The notes beneath the pieces are model-generated. The model was not told where the DNA came from. It did no database searches and saw only the letters and a list, made by a program, of their open reading frames with translations. Of a stretch of 64,000 nucleotides of DNA, positions 47,012-57,016 are shown piece by piece (within the stretch, counting starts at the first letter, position 1; each line of letters starts with the position of its first letter). The DNA comes from Sipunculus nudus. Its lineage: Eukaryota > Annelida > Sipuncula > Golfingiida > Sipunculidae. Location of the stretch: the NCBI GenBank assembly GCA_026874595.1, contig CM049310.1, forward strand, positions 48,371,058 to 48,435,057, written 5' to 3'. Made by a program: the position numbers and the translations under genes.

Positions 47012-49237
47012 ATGTTGTCATGGCTAGCTCACACCCAATTTCTACGGGGGTTATGCCGGGCGATATTCCTCACGCAGGACCAAACAGCGGACAAGGCCGG
47101 TCTGGACGGATTTCTCACACAAAGCGTAAAACATGCGATCCGAGATTCAGGTCTCGCTGCCTTCAAAATTATGCAGTGTGATCTGTCAACAGAAGAGGTT
47201 TTTCTGTTAAGATGCGTAGCACAACCACTGCTGTTCGACCCCGAAGGTGTTGACCGGTTATCGGACTTGTGTTCCTTCTTTGAGACAGGAGGCCCGAATG
47301 CAACTGCATGGTTGTATACTTACAATCTGGGACTGCGGTTTTACAAGTGGTTCTGTCACAACTGGTCCAATGATACTGATCGACAGAGAGAATCGGGTTT
47401 TGCGCAAGACGTTTCTTTGGTTTATGACCTGTGCTGCGCGTGCAGTCTGAGTGTTATACCCTTTGACACGGACGTGGACGATGACGCACATGCCGCTTGC
47501 CTGTCGCGGGCCAGAGAATACAGGCGTCGTCTGAGACGCGTCTTCCTACATGAAAGTTTAAGCGATTGCCTGTCAATAGATGTAGAGCTACAGGAGGCCA
47601 TAATCAACTGTATATACGAATTCGGAAGTGGCGCATCCGCCCCAGCACGCCAATGGTACCTGTCGCTGTCCGAAAACCTGATACAAACCACAAAAGGGGA
47701 AGGCTCAGGAGACGCAGCAGACGAGCAGGGCGTGACGGAGCACGCAGAGATGCCCACACCGTCTTGCCTGGGTGAAGTCATACGCAACAGGATTTCATTT
47801 TTCCGTGAGGTTTGTTCTTCTGCCCAGCCCACGTTTGCCCCAGCGGATGAAAGCAACGGCGACCAGGGCAATTCGGAAACGTGGCAGCGGGCGTGTTCTG
47901 AACCTGTTGCTCGGAGTTTGGTACACGTATCCTCGTTGAACGCAGTTGAACACCTCAGCCGTGTAAACCTTTGCCGCTCCACTTCCGCCAGGGCGGTAGC
48001 CGTATCATTACCAAATGGCTGTATTGTGAACGCGGGTCCAGACCCCAGGACTGATCTATTCTCAGGTATGGGGCCTATCATGAAACATTGGCTAAACCGT
48101 TGCAAGACGGCGTGTAGCGAAAAGCGACCGCATGCGCTGTCCCAGCAGCGAACGGGTCACATGGATGCAGTTATCCTCCATAAAATTAAGAACATGAGTA
48201 AAATGCTGCGACGCACCGTGTTTGTTCCACTCGGAAGGGGACCGGCTGTCATGAGTGTCGGGACAAACAATGTAGAAAACAAATCACAAGAAGCAGACCT
48301 TGTAGGTTTCGTGTTACGTTCCTTTATACAGGAAAGGTACCGTTGGCAGATGTACAGCACGATATCAGATACGTTGGCTGGTGGACTAGAATACATAACA
48401 TTCTTGAAGGTTGCGTGCTCGCTGTGCCAGGCCAAGTGCGTCCGGAAGCCATTCATAACAGAGTTCACCCGCAGCGTTTGCGTTGACGTAGATCGTCTGA
48501 ACAAGGGCGGGAAATGTCAACCCCGCTTCGTGCACACACCGAGCCTGCGGGTGGGAACTCCTTACGGAGGGTTCTCAGTCACAGCCCTGCCCTTGTCATG
48601 GCACAGGGTTTACGAAGCCCCTGCTCCGCCTGCGATGGCAAAACGGGTTTCGCGTGAACTGTACGTGCACGCCGAACGCCACATGATGCTCTGTTCCGGT
48701 GACAGGCACGGGGTGCCGATGGCTTACGTCACATCCGGGCGGTTCGGTCCAGTGACAGTCACAGGATCTACGAAAGACCCTCCCGCCGTGGTAGGGACGC
48801 CGAGATGCACCGGGAAGAAAAAAGGTTGCGTATCGAAAGCATCGCTGTGCGTCGTGCAGGTATGCAATGGTGAGAGAACGTGCTACGAACTTGTCCACAC
48901 CATCGGGGAAGGCTTCGAGAACGCAGTTTGCTGTTCCTGCGACGCAAAAAACGCACAAGCGCTTCAGAGAGCGACGTGCGTGCGTCATTTCGAAGACACA
49001 CACTTCCACGGACCCTCATCGAGCTGGAACGAGAACACAGACGAAACAGAGCTGTCGCTCCATGAAAAGAGAGTGAAGCATGTCGTGGGTCTTTGCCGGA
49101 ACAAAATCCCGCAAAAACACCTGTGTCAAGGTTGCCTTTGTTGGTATGCATGTGATTGCGCGATGCACTTGCATGACAGCATTCACGAATACATGCGTGT
49201 TTTTGGCCTTCCCGAACTGACAGGCGGAACAGCATGA
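47012..49237 (+). CDS. 741-residue Cys-rich protein of unknown function
   Basis: The frame is open from a TTG at 46925; the first in-frame ATG is 47012. The 29 codons before it look coding (CCDCHHD) but have no ATG, so a non-ATG start or an upstream exon is possible. Cys-rich clusters lie in the C-terminal half: VACSLCQAKC near 500, AVCCSCDAKN with HFEDTHFHG near 665, and LCQGCLCWYACDC with HLHDSIH near 715. These could bind several zinc ions. Multi-CxxC proteins of this size include the herpesvirus packaging protein UL32, but I cannot show homology. Confidence 0.65.
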   Translation: MLSWLAHTQFLRGLCRAIFLTQDQTADKAGLDGFLTQSVKHAIRDSGLAAFKIMQCDLSTEEVFLLRCVAQPLLFDPEGVDRLSDLCSFFETGGPNATAWLYTYNLGLRFYKWFCHNWSNDTDRQRESGFAQDVSLVYDLCCACSLSVIPFDTDVDDDAHAACLSRAREYRRRLRRVFLHESLSDCLSIDVELQEAIINCIYEFGSGASAPARQWYLSLSENLIQTTKGEGSGDAADEQGVTEHAEMPTPSCLGEVIRNRISFFREVCSSAQPTFAPADESNGDQGNSETWQRACSEPVARSLVHVSSLNAVEHLSRVNLCRSTSARAVAVSLPNGCIVNAGPDPRTDLFSGMGPIMKHWLNRCKTACSEKRPHALSQQRTGHMDAVILHKIKNMSKMLRRTVFVPLGRGPAVMSVGTNNVENKSQEADLVGFVLRSFIQERYRWQMYSTISDTLAGGLEYITFLKVACSLCQAKCVRKPFITEFTRSVCVDVDRLNKGGKCQPRFVHTPSLRVGTPYGGFSVTALPLSWHRVYEAPAPPAMAKRVSRELYVHAERHMMLCSGDRHGVPMAYVTSGRFGPVTVTGSTKDPPAVVGTPRCTGKKKGCVSKASLCVVQVCNGERTCYELVHTIGEGFENAVCCSCDAKNAQALQRATCVRHFEDTHFHGPSSSWNENTDETELSLHEKRVKHVVGLCRNKIPQKHLCQGCLCWYACDCAMHLHDSIHEYMRVFGLPELTGGTA

Positions 49238-49255
49238 TCCACATCCGACACCTTT

Positions 49256-49263
49256 TATTTGTG
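49256..49263 (+). promoter_or_regulatory. TATTTGTG element before the 358-residue gene
   Basis: Part of a GACACCTTTTATTTGTG block that is repeated exactly before the next gene. It lies 89 nt before ATG 49352. Confidence 0.55.
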
Positions 49264-49351
49264 ACGGAGACCCGTGGTTGCGTCACACGATGTACAATTC
49301 AGTCCTGGCAGCAAAGTGCATTTTGTTCATATCACGAATACATCCGCACTC

Positions 49352-50428
49352 ATGGACACGGCAGATCATACCACAAAGAATACCCGCAATCGCGAGTCAA
49401 TGGCCGCTCTTCACCATATAGCTGCCATAGCCACATGCCAGGAAACGCAGGACGGGCCCGCACCTCTACCAGGCGTGACAGTCCGCGAACAGAAAATCGA
49501 TCAGGAAGCGTTAGAAAACTGGTTGGGCGCAGGAATGTTAGAATGTGCGGAAGACGCACGGGTGCAACCGAAAAGGAAAAAGATGGAGAAAAAGGAAATG
49601 ATTCATGCAACCAAGACAAAGAGCCAACAATGCCGTTCTGACCGTACGCTCCGCGGAAAAAGCAAGTTACGTTTATCTTCTTCCGTCGCGCAACCTAAGC
49701 CGAATCAGAACATTCAAACAACTGGCAGCACCCCACAAACGCCCTCTGAGACGAAGTATGACAAACATCCCAGCACAACTCCAGACACTACGGATGTCAC
49801 GTCTCTTGATACGCATTCAACGAAACGCCACCGGCCATGTTCTGTTCACGGATCCTTGGAGCCTGTGCCACCGGGGGACCGCCAGTTCCCTCACCCCCAT
49901 TCTGTGCTGGTACAATGCAAGCATCCTAAAATGAACCGCTACATAGAAAATATGATATCCACACAGGGATATCTAATGGAGGAAATGGATCCAGTGACCG
50001 GGGCCGTCCATCGCCTGTGGTATGTCCACTTGGAAGACTTGGTAAAAAGGGACGGCGCTCCCGTGAGACCGTGCACCGACGTGCGCTTGTATGACCTAGC
50101 ACCTGTAACGGACACGACGATTGATGATGACGACGAGCCCTTAGAATACCCCGCTTACTGTGTCTTGTGCAAACCTTCACAAGACAACGGCGCAAAAGCC
50201 GTCCGCGTCACAAACAAGCGGGACGACGGACAAGAACGCCCGATGAACCTGGCGATGGACATTCAGACGCGCAAGCCTTTGTTTATGGTTGAAGCCAACG
50301 AAATGTATGAAAGCAAGGCATCGCACCATGGCGGCGTGCCTACCGTGTTTGTCGTTTGCTCTGACCCCGAATCCGTCTTCTACAAAAAGATGAAGGAAAT
50401 GGGATGCACGTGCGGTGACACGGACTAG
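49352..50428 (+). CDS. 358-residue basic protein of unknown function
   Basis: The first in-frame ATG is 49352; an upstream GTG at 49274 extends the frame. The N-terminal 190 residues are low-complexity, rich in Lys, Arg, Thr and Ser (QPKRKKMEKKEM), probably disordered. The C-terminal 170 residues look folded, with a Cys pair at the end (GCTCGD). There are no recognised motifs. Same orientation and promoter block as the following gene, so they are probably co-regulated. Confidence 0.6.
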   Translation: MDTADHTTKNTRNRESMAALHHIAAIATCQETQDGPAPLPGVTVREQKIDQEALENWLGAGMLECAEDARVQPKRKKMEKKEMIHATKTKSQQCRSDRTLRGKSKLRLSSSVAQPKPNQNIQTTGSTPQTPSETKYDKHPSTTPDTTDVTSLDTHSTKRHRPCSVHGSLEPVPPGDRQFPHPHSVLVQCKHPKMNRYIENMISTQGYLMEEMDPVTGAVHRLWYVHLEDLVKRDGAPVRPCTDVRLYDLAPVTDTTIDDDDEPLEYPAYCVLCKPSQDNGAKAVRVTNKRDDGQERPMNLAMDIQTRKPLFMVEANEMYESKASHHGGVPTVFVVCSDPESVFYKKMKEMGCTCGDTD

Positions 50429-50452
50429 AAATCGCGCACGGTAGACACCTTT

Positions 50453-50460
50453 TATTTGTG
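50453..50460 (+). promoter_or_regulatory. TATTTGTG element before the 238-residue gene
   Basis: It lies 38 nt before ATG 50498, within the same GACACCTTTTATTTGTG block as at 49247-49263. Confidence 0.55.
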
Positions 50461-50497
50461 TTTGTCACAACGTCTGTTGTGCCCCCCGAACAAAAGT

Positions 50498-51214
50498 ATG
50501 ACTCTTGAAACTATGCACCGCACAACCGGTAGAAAGACCCGCCTGTCTGCTACGGTTCCCGGAAGTGGAACACCAAACTCTAACAGTCGTGTCACAGATT
50601 ACGTGTTGAACACGCTGCACCTCGAATCAGATGGAATCCTTCTTTACTGGTGCCTCGACAGCGGTTCGGATGTTCACGTGTTTTTCAACCTGGCGACGAG
50701 TGGTGATAAAACGGTCGTATTCCACGTCACAGGAAACAGAGTTCTTGTACGGTCAACGGATCTCGACATGCAGTTCAAACGATGGTTGGGGTCAGATTCC
50801 GCACGGCACAGCACTTCAGACACCAGTGTTGACGTCGAGACGGACTCCACGTCAGTTTGTATTTGGCAGGCTGGAGACGAGCGCGTCTCGTTCATACGCG
50901 GGAAGGGAAAAGGGAAGCTGAACCGTTTCGTGCGTGGGATGAAACAAACATTTCGCGGACAACGCGGAGGACCCGCCGGGCTGTTGACAGGGCCCTTGCC
51001 TGCGGATATCGTGATCGGAGTGTCGTCGTCGAACGCTGTTAACGCCAGCATAACTCGTCACCCGTGGGAAGACGTCACGAGTTACATTTTCCCCGACGCC
51101 GGTTCTATATCGATGAACTTGGGTCTACCAGGGACAGTGAGAGCTGATCTGAACGACGTGTTGCGTGTTTGTTGCTGTATTTTTCATATCGTTCGTCAGC
51201 AAAGTTTACCGTGA
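50498..51214 (+). CDS. 238-residue protein of unknown function
   Basis: The first ATG is 50498; the upstream TTG at 50456 overlaps the promoter element. The protein looks beta-rich (GILLYWCLDSGSDVHVFFNL, KTVVFHVTGNRVLVR), with a basic central stretch (RGKGKGKLNRFVRGMKQTF). AATAAA follows at 51292. Its fold pattern and RGKGKGK segment are loosely like the N-terminal part of the 420-residue protein at 31344; this may be chance. Confidence 0.6.
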   Translation: MTLETMHRTTGRKTRLSATVPGSGTPNSNSRVTDYVLNTLHLESDGILLYWCLDSGSDVHVFFNLATSGDKTVVFHVTGNRVLVRSTDLDMQFKRWLGSDSARHSTSDTSVDVETDSTSVCIWQAGDERVSFIRGKGKGKLNRFVRGMKQTFRGQRGGPAGLLTGPLPADIVIGVSSSNAVNASITRHPWEDVTSYIFPDAGSISMNLGLPGTVRADLNDVLRVCCCIFHIVRQQSLP

Positions 51215-51291
51215 ACACCCGACATTTTGTTATAGTTCACAGTTCGGATATATACGGATTCAGGCACATGTATATCACTTGTTTGCTTTTC

Positions 51292-51297
51292 AATAAA
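51292..51297 (+). terminator. poly(A) signal of the 238-residue gene
   Basis: AATAAA lies 78 nt after the stop codon. Confidence 0.6.
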
Positions 51298-51357
51298 CGA
51301 CAACAACTGACACGTTTTCTTGTTACTTTTATTGATCATTATACAATGGTGGAAAGA

Positions 51358-51370
51358 GGGGGGGGGGGGG
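51358..51370. repeat. G13 homopolymer between convergent genes
   Basis: A run of 13 G in the gap between the 238-residue gene and gB. Similar long G/C runs occur at 5636, 34345 and 45640, all outside genes. Confidence 0.7.
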
Positions 51371-51438
51371 TGGTGGTCCATTACTTGTACAGTTGCATAC
51401 AAGACAACCCATAGGTCTATATAAGACGTATACGTTTT

Positions 51439-51444
51439 TTTATT
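51439..51444 (-). terminator. poly(A) signal of the gB gene
   Basis: Minus-strand AATAAA directly adjoins the stop codon at 51445. Confidence 0.55.
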
Positions 51445-54003
51445 TTAATATACGCTAGGCCATATGGACAATTTGTCCCGTCTTGTCGATCTTTTATTCC
51501 ATTTCTTGCCCCACATGTCCTTTTCAGCGTTCACAATGTTATCTTTTCCTGTTTTCCCCAGCAGACGGGTTTGCTCGCCTTTTCCCGTCGGTTCGTCTTC
51601 TCCCTCGGACGACGACGACGTAGAGGAGGAACTCGACGACGTGGACGACCGACGGTCTCTGATAACAACCGTTGGCACCCCGCTTTTCCTGTCTCTGTAC
51701 TTGACGTAGGCTCCGTGCCCCGCTTGCACGGTCAGGGCTGTCATTTGTCTTAGGAGTACAAAAAAGGCATAAACGCCACCGATACCCACCATTATCCCCA
51801 GTATAAAAGCGATCACCTTACCAGCAAGTGTACCGAGGAATCCCAAAATCCCAGAAAGGAGTTTACCGAAGAAATCCAACGCACCATTGAATACTGTGCC
51901 AACGGCGCTGCCGATGCCGTTGATTATGTCGGAAGCGATTTTCCCCAGGTCTGGGTCATTGCTGGTGTAAACCTGATACATGGCCATCGTCCAACGTAAA
52001 TGGCGATCGAAAACGCGCATCTGGTTCGCGTTTTCCAGCATAGACATGAGATCGAGCTCGCCTTCGATTTCCTTGTCCGTGTAAGGGTTTTCCATGATGG
52101 GGACATCGGCCTCTATCGGGGGCAGGAAATCGGTGACGTCCCGCAGGGCGGGATCGACGTCATCCACTATGTAGCCGTAATTCATATCACGGATGTAATT
52201 TTCAGAAGGCAGGTCCGACAACACAGCAAATTCGGTTTCTGTCCCGTTTTCGTCCGGCAGGGTGATAAGAGTGTAGTTTTTGTACGTGAGCGGTACCTCG
52301 TTGATGTAAAAACGCAACATGTTCGGGTAGCGGCAGGATTCCGTGTACTTGGGCGGGATCACGATCCGTCCGTCATCCATGGCCTGGCCCCGCAGAGGTT
52401 CCATGTCCTTTATCCCGGTCATGTTGGCCGTCCTGTTGCCCCCGTCCGCCGGGTCATTGAAGTATATGAGAGGCCTGCTGTAGCACAACGATTTGCCCTC
52501 GCCGACCTCCAGACTGCGGGCAAGACGGAAGTCCGTTTCATTGAGGAACCTGCATCGGCTTATCTCGTAAACGCTGCCGCGCGGTTTGGCATACACGTCC
52601 CGCCCTAAGTACACGGACAGCACAGACGACGGGTTGACAATGGCAAGAGAACGCGCCATGTTGTGGTCGTAATAACTCTGAGCGCACCAAGTGTCCAGGC
52701 GCTGACGCTGTTGCGAGTTCATCCAGTCCACAATCTTCCCAGACACAAAGTACCTCACATTTTCCATTATTTCGTTGGTCATCAGCAACAGTTCCGACCT
52801 GGTTGCGTGGCCAGTGTCACGTCTTCGGCGAGAAAGGTAATGCGTGCAGTTTAACGCGGCAGCCCCGTGAGCGTCGGCGTGCTGCTTCCTCTTGTACTCC
52901 TCACACAAGTGGTCATGGTTTACTACGCTTACATTCAGATGTACCGTGGAATGGTTGAGGTGGTTTTCGATTGCAGAAACGGGAACAGTGTCAGGTATCC
53001 AAGCGACGATCCCGTAATAGGTGTCCCAGTACATTTCCGTGTAGTTCATTGAACTCAGCCTCTTTGACACGCAGTAGGGATGATCGATGGCACTGAGACT
53101 AGGTATCATATGTTTCTGTCGGTCAAATGTAAGCATTTGTTTGGCGTCCTCCAGCACCAAGTAGAAGCGCCCGTTGCCGTCACCCAGCTTAACCTTGGTT
53201 ACGTTATGGTGTATCTCTGCCAGTACATAACCGCATGACATCGTAGGTTCGACTTTGTGCCAAACGATGACCCATTCGTCAGTGGTTATGTGACTGCCCA
53301 GTTCAAACGATCTGGCTCCCGTGCTCGACAGGTTCTGAGCCATGCCCAGCGACGTGTGCACAACCTGATACGGGGGAGAAGCGACAACATACACTTCTTT
53401 CATGATACAGTTGTGAGTGTACGTTTCCGGATCGTACCCGAACGCGAACCAATTATACTTCACACTGACAGGTATGTTGCTGGAATACGTGACGTATCCG
53501 TCGTGGCTCATGCTGACATAATACAACATGTGCGTCTTGCCGTCGATCGTGCAGTCCCTTGTTGAGCGCCATTTCCGACACTCTTCTGCCGAGGGAGGCG
53601 TAATCGGGCGGTCCCATTTGTCAGTTATAAATTTGTGACCAAACCAACCCGTGTACGTTTTTCTGTACGATACGAACCACTGGCAGGCCATGGCGTCGGT
53701 CCTGGTAGCTTGAATATTCCTCTTGAAAGTGATAACCGTCCCGGTTTCGTGGTGGTCCTGTGCATGGTCAGCTGCATGGGGGCATCTGGGGTGAGGAGCG
53801 AAATGTACATATTTGGACGGCGTCCGCGGGTCACAGAACCGCAGTCTGTTCAAACGTTCGTTCCCTTTCAGGTCCGCGTACGCACGTTGCGAGGTGTTAA
53901 GCGTAGTTATGTCGATGGCCGAAGAGGTGACGGCGCCGGACATTTGCTGGAAAGCAGTCACTGCGAAGCAAACACGCAGCACCCAAGACAATATTCCACA
54001 CAT
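51445..54003 (-). CDS. gB: Glycoprotein B (class III membrane fusion protein)
   Basis: The protein has 852 residues from ATG 54003; the frame is open from a GTG at 54036. It begins with a signal peptide (MCGILSWVLRVCFAVTAF). It has many N-glycosylation sites and a furin-type site, SRRRRD, at about 391-396. A long helical segment follows (LLLMTNEIMENVRYFV, then DTWCAQSYYDHNM). The conserved-looking Cys regions CRFLNET, CYSRPLIYF and CRYPNMLRF come next. Amphipathic and hydrophobic membrane segments span about 688-752, and a Ser-rich cytoplasmic tail closes the protein. Order, length and cleavage site match herpesvirus gB, the envelope protein that fuses virus and cell membranes. A minus-strand TATTTGTC lies 135 nt upstream. 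Confidence 0.85.
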   Translation of the reverse strand: MCGILSWVLRVCFAVTAFQQMSGAVTSSAIDITTLNTSQRAYADLKGNERLNRLRFCDPRTPSKYVHFAPHPRCPHAADHAQDHHETGTVITFKRNIQATRTDAMACQWFVSYRKTYTGWFGHKFITDKWDRPITPPSAEECRKWRSTRDCTIDGKTHMLYYVSMSHDGYVTYSSNIPVSVKYNWFAFGYDPETYTHNCIMKEVYVVASPPYQVVHTSLGMAQNLSSTGARSFELGSHITTDEWVIVWHKVEPTMSCGYVLAEIHHNVTKVKLGDGNGRFYLVLEDAKQMLTFDRQKHMIPSLSAIDHPYCVSKRLSSMNYTEMYWDTYYGIVAWIPDTVPVSAIENHLNHSTVHLNVSVVNHDHLCEEYKRKQHADAHGAAALNCTHYLSRRRRDTGHATRSELLLMTNEIMENVRYFVSGKIVDWMNSQQRQRLDTWCAQSYYDHNMARSLAIVNPSSVLSVYLGRDVYAKPRGSVYEISRCRFLNETDFRLARSLEVGEGKSLCYSRPLIYFNDPADGGNRTANMTGIKDMEPLRGQAMDDGRIVIPPKYTESCRYPNMLRFYINEVPLTYKNYTLITLPDENGTETEFAVLSDLPSENYIRDMNYGYIVDDVDPALRDVTDFLPPIEADVPIMENPYTDKEIEGELDLMSMLENANQMRVFDRHLRWTMAMYQVYTSNDPDLGKIASDIINGIGSAVGTVFNGALDFFGKLLSGILGFLGTLAGKVIAFILGIMVGIGGVYAFFVLLRQMTALTVQAGHGAYVKYRDRKSGVPTVVIRDRRSSTSSSSSSTSSSSEGEDEPTGKGEQTRLLGKTGKDNIVNAEKDMWGKKWNKRSTRRDKLSIWPSVY

Positions 54004-54137
54004 GGCCACAGACGTTGACGTTTCCGATGAACACACACGTGACGTCTACGCTAGACAACTAATCGGTGATAATACACGAACCGGTCGAAAAAGCATGAAA
54101 ACGTGCTATGGGGGTCAATATAGTACATGTGGTCCGT

Positions 54138-54145
54138 GACAAATA
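54138..54145 (-). promoter_or_regulatory. TATTTGTC element upstream of gB
   Basis: A minus-strand variant of the TATTTGTG element. The following bases (ACGGA) match those after the element at 49256. Confidence 0.45.
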
Positions 54146-54178
54146 CTGACAAAAGAACACCGCATGTTTGTGCGTGAA

Positions 54179-54970
54179 TCACTGGCGCGGACAGGAAATG
54201 TTCGCCACAGTTTGTAATCCCTGCAGAAGCGGCAGACTGGTTTCGAGTCTCCTGCACAATGTGCAACCGCAACCCCGCCACTCCCGTTGCCCCAGGAAAA
54301 GGGCCATGCAAATAGACCTCGGGGTCACGTTGTTCCGGACATATTCATCTACCTCGTAATTGTCAAGTGTGCTGTAAGGAGTAGGTAAATTCGCGCCAAT
54401 CCCTGACGTCGCAACCACTCTCCGCATCAACTGGAAGCAATGTTGGCACCACATTTGACAGAATGCCACCCAAATAAGGATTCCTGGTTCAAATGTTGTG
54501 ACCTGCCCTTCTTCACCTGGCTCTTCGGGTAACCTCTCTGCAATAGCTGAACATATCGACCACATGTCTTTTGCCATTGTGCTCGACAGAGAGAGATCGA
54601 TTACGTCCAAGTATCTCCACAGAGACATCTGACGGCCGTGCGTCTCGAAAAATGTTGCAATATTCCCATCGGCTTCCGACATGCACTTTTCGTAACGCAT
54701 AATCATCTCTTCATCGTCCATGTCAGACGACGATGACGACGAATCCTCCTCATTTTCTTGTAGTTCTCCCCCACTGTCATCCTCATCTCCGGATCCCAGT
54801 ACAGGCCAGACACAAGGGTCATCGGCGACACCGTCCCTGGGATTGTTGTTCTCTTCCCTTTCTCCCGACCCGCCTTCCTCATCAGAACGATGAACGTCTT
54901 CATTTGGTAATGACATATCGTCCGCGTGGTACCCTGCTGTACCAAGTGTAACCCCTTGTATGTCAGACAT
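54179..54970 (-). CDS. 263-residue acidic protein
   Basis: The start is ATG 54970. The N-terminal 95 residues are acidic and Ser-rich (DSSSSSSDMDDEE), probably disordered and phosphorylated. The C-terminal 165 residues look folded and helical, with clustered Cys/Trp (VAFCQMWCQHCFQLM; CGCTLCRRLETSLP). No family recognised. It sits between gB and the major-capsid gene on the same strand. Confidence 0.65.
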   Translation of the reverse strand: MSDIQGVTLGTAGYHADDMSLPNEDVHRSDEEGGSGEREENNNPRDGVADDPCVWPVLGSGDEDDSGGELQENEEDSSSSSSDMDDEEMIMRYEKCMSEADGNIATFFETHGRQMSLWRYLDVIDLSLSSTMAKDMWSICSAIAERLPEEPGEEGQVTTFEPGILIWVAFCQMWCQHCFQLMRRVVATSGIGANLPTPYSTLDNYEVDEYVRNNVTPRSICMALFLGQREWRGCGCTLCRRLETSLPLLQGLQTVANISCPRQ

Positions 54971-55023
54971 AGCAAATGAACCAAACTGTCACCAGTGCGG
55001 CTGTTATAAAGTCGCAGTCACGA

Positions 55024-55031
55024 CACAAATA
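55024..55031 (-). promoter_or_regulatory. TATTTGTG element fused to a TA run before the acidic-protein gene
   Basis: The minus strand reads TATATATATATATTTGTG, about 55 nt before ATG 54970. It combines a TATA-like run with the TATTTGTG element. Confidence 0.5.
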
Positions 55032-55267
55032 TATATATATACGGACGTGCACACAGGGTTTACAACGAAACATGTGATAAATCATTCAAATAGCAACATT
55101 CCAACCACGCATGCACAGGACCGACTGGACCATACAACAGACAGACGATGCACGCAACAGACAACACAAACACGTATAAAAGCAATATAGTTTTTAAAAT
55201 GATATACCATAGCAATAAACAAAAACAGGTGCACGACCCACATTCAAGGACACAATCATGTGATTCA

Positions 55268-57016
55268 TTAATCGGTAGAAACCCGCCTGCGTTTCGGGTC
55301 CGGCTCGCCGATCGGCATGAGAAAACGGAGAGCGGATGACAAATCGTTTTCGTCCATGCGGACGTAAGGGAAACGGGTACAAAAGTCATCGACGCACCTG
55401 AACGTCTCTGCGTCCAAGCTGCTTTTCGGCAGCTGTTCGATATCCACTCCGCTGTTTCCTAAACGTGTGGATATTATCTGGTACAACAGACCAGCCACTT
55501 TTTCGACAGGAACGTCAGGGTCCTCACACATGTCGTCCAAACACGTTTCGAGGTCTTGGATGCTTCCTGTCCTGCCGGCTGCGTCCATGCCGTGTAGCAC
55601 ACTGCGTGCAGTGTGGTGCACCTGCATGCGTTGAGAGAACGGCTCCGTGCTAACCCCCAGAAAGAGCGGGTATTGCCGTTTATCGTCAGCATCTTGTTTT
55701 CCCGCACGCGGCCAGTTCATCGACTTGAGCGCGCCTGTATACAGTGCTGAGAGCTCAGTCTCGTTCACACCCATCAACATCCGGTGACGGACCACAAGAT
55801 GGTTTTGCAGAACATAAAAATTCGGCCTCATACACGCCACCGTGACCTTGTAGCGCAAAGAACTTGCTTCGTTCAGGCAGGACACGCCGTCCTTCACCAT
55901 CACGAGGCCGGCATCACGGAAGACTGGCATCTGCGCTTCACCCGACTCACTCTTTGGGTTGTTAAAGGTGACGCCACCCCATCCAGCTTGCACCCAAACG
56001 GGTAAAATGGCGTTTTCCTTCTGGTGTGCATCGGATAGCTGGCTCATGTGACAGAACAGCTGAGACTGGAGGAGGAAAGACGTGAATTCCTTGGAACCGC
56101 TGACATGTCTCCCGCCGCGCAGCGGGCTGGTCTCGACCAGCTGCACCAAACGCACCAGAGCATGCACGTCCGCTTGCCGCAGGTGCACCCCAGATTCCTC
56201 AGCATCCAACGCGAGTTCACGCAAGGTCTTTGCCTGGATCATCTTTTTAAGTGAAGGGTGGTAACAACTCTGTATGATCTGGACGATCCATCCTTGCGTG
56301 TCACGAGACAGAGGTTTCGTGAAGACGGACAGACCGCTCACCCACCCCCACCCCGTTCCACGAAACCTCTCCTCTTCATTTTCGTGGTTGCCGATGATGT
56401 AGTCGTACGATGAATTCCGGACAACGCTTGTCACATCTGCCGCAACAGCCGGTGGAATTGCTTCATCCTCGACTGCATCGTCTGATAAACCAGACACCCG
56501 CGGAGTTACGGTGAAGTCACCCTGTTCCTGATATATGTCGGCAGCACTGACACCCGCACTGCGCGACTCCATGATCGAGGCACGTATGGAACCGTGCGTT
56601 TCAGCAAACGGGGCATCAACGCTTCCCTGCGGGCGCTGCCATCCTTTCTTGTTTGCGGCAGATTTATCTTTGTACCACGTGGTGGTGTTCATTTTACAGT
56701 ATGCGTCTTGGACCTTGTACCAGACGCAATCCTTCGAACAGTGTTCGTGCGCCAGAACCCTCCCCTGATCGTGCAGGGAAGGTACACTCGCGCTCCTGAC
56801 AACGTACGGCTTGTACGAGAACAACGGTTTGTCGAGCATCAACGGTGAATGCAAAAGCGTCAGTTGCACCTGCTGGTACGTAGCAGCTGCGCTCTGCAGC
56901 CGCTTGAATACATCTGCTTGCGCCATGTTAGAAGCCAGCAAGCACTGGTGCAGCAGTGTGCACTGGTGCATCTTCCACACAGCTGCACCCTGGTAGGCCA
57001 ACATCTCGCCCGACAA
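55268..57016 (-). CDS. Probable major capsid protein, C-terminal part (after a frame break)
   Basis: This frame has no ATG at its beginning; it is open from just after a stop at 57031-57029, and the first ATG is at 57004. It continues the coding character of the 59238-56860 frame, which degenerates into Cys/Arg-rich noise after about 57025. Together they span about 1320 codons, the usual size of a herpesvirus major capsid protein. The part is globular, with no membrane segment (LLHSPLMLDKPLFSYKPYVV). The position near gB and protease-scaffold fits. The identity as major capsid is inferred from size, strand-coherent reading and neighbours. Confidence 0.6.
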   Translation of the reverse strand: MSGEMLAYQGAAVWKMHQCTLLHQCLLASNMAQADVFKRLQSAAATYQQVQLTLLHSPLMLDKPLFSYKPYVVRSASVPSLHDQGRVLAHEHCSKDCVWYKVQDAYCKMNTTTWYKDKSAANKKGWQRPQGSVDAPFAETHGSIRASIMESRSAGVSAADIYQEQGDFTVTPRVSGLSDDAVEDEAIPPAVAADVTSVVRNSSYDYIIGNHENEEERFRGTGWGWVSGLSVFTKPLSRDTQGWIVQIIQSCYHPSLKKMIQAKTLRELALDAEESGVHLRQADVHALVRLVQLVETSPLRGGRHVSGSKEFTSFLLQSQLFCHMSQLSDAHQKENAILPVWVQAGWGGVTFNNPKSESGEAQMPVFRDAGLVMVKDGVSCLNEASSLRYKVTVACMRPNFYVLQNHLVVRHRMLMGVNETELSALYTGALKSMNWPRAGKQDADDKRQYPLFLGVSTEPFSQRMQVHHTARSVLHGMDAAGRTGSIQDLETCLDDMCEDPDVPVEKVAGLLYQIISTRLGNSGVDIEQLPKSSLDAETFRCVDDFCTRFPYVRMDENDLSSALRFLMPIGEPDPKRRRVSTD

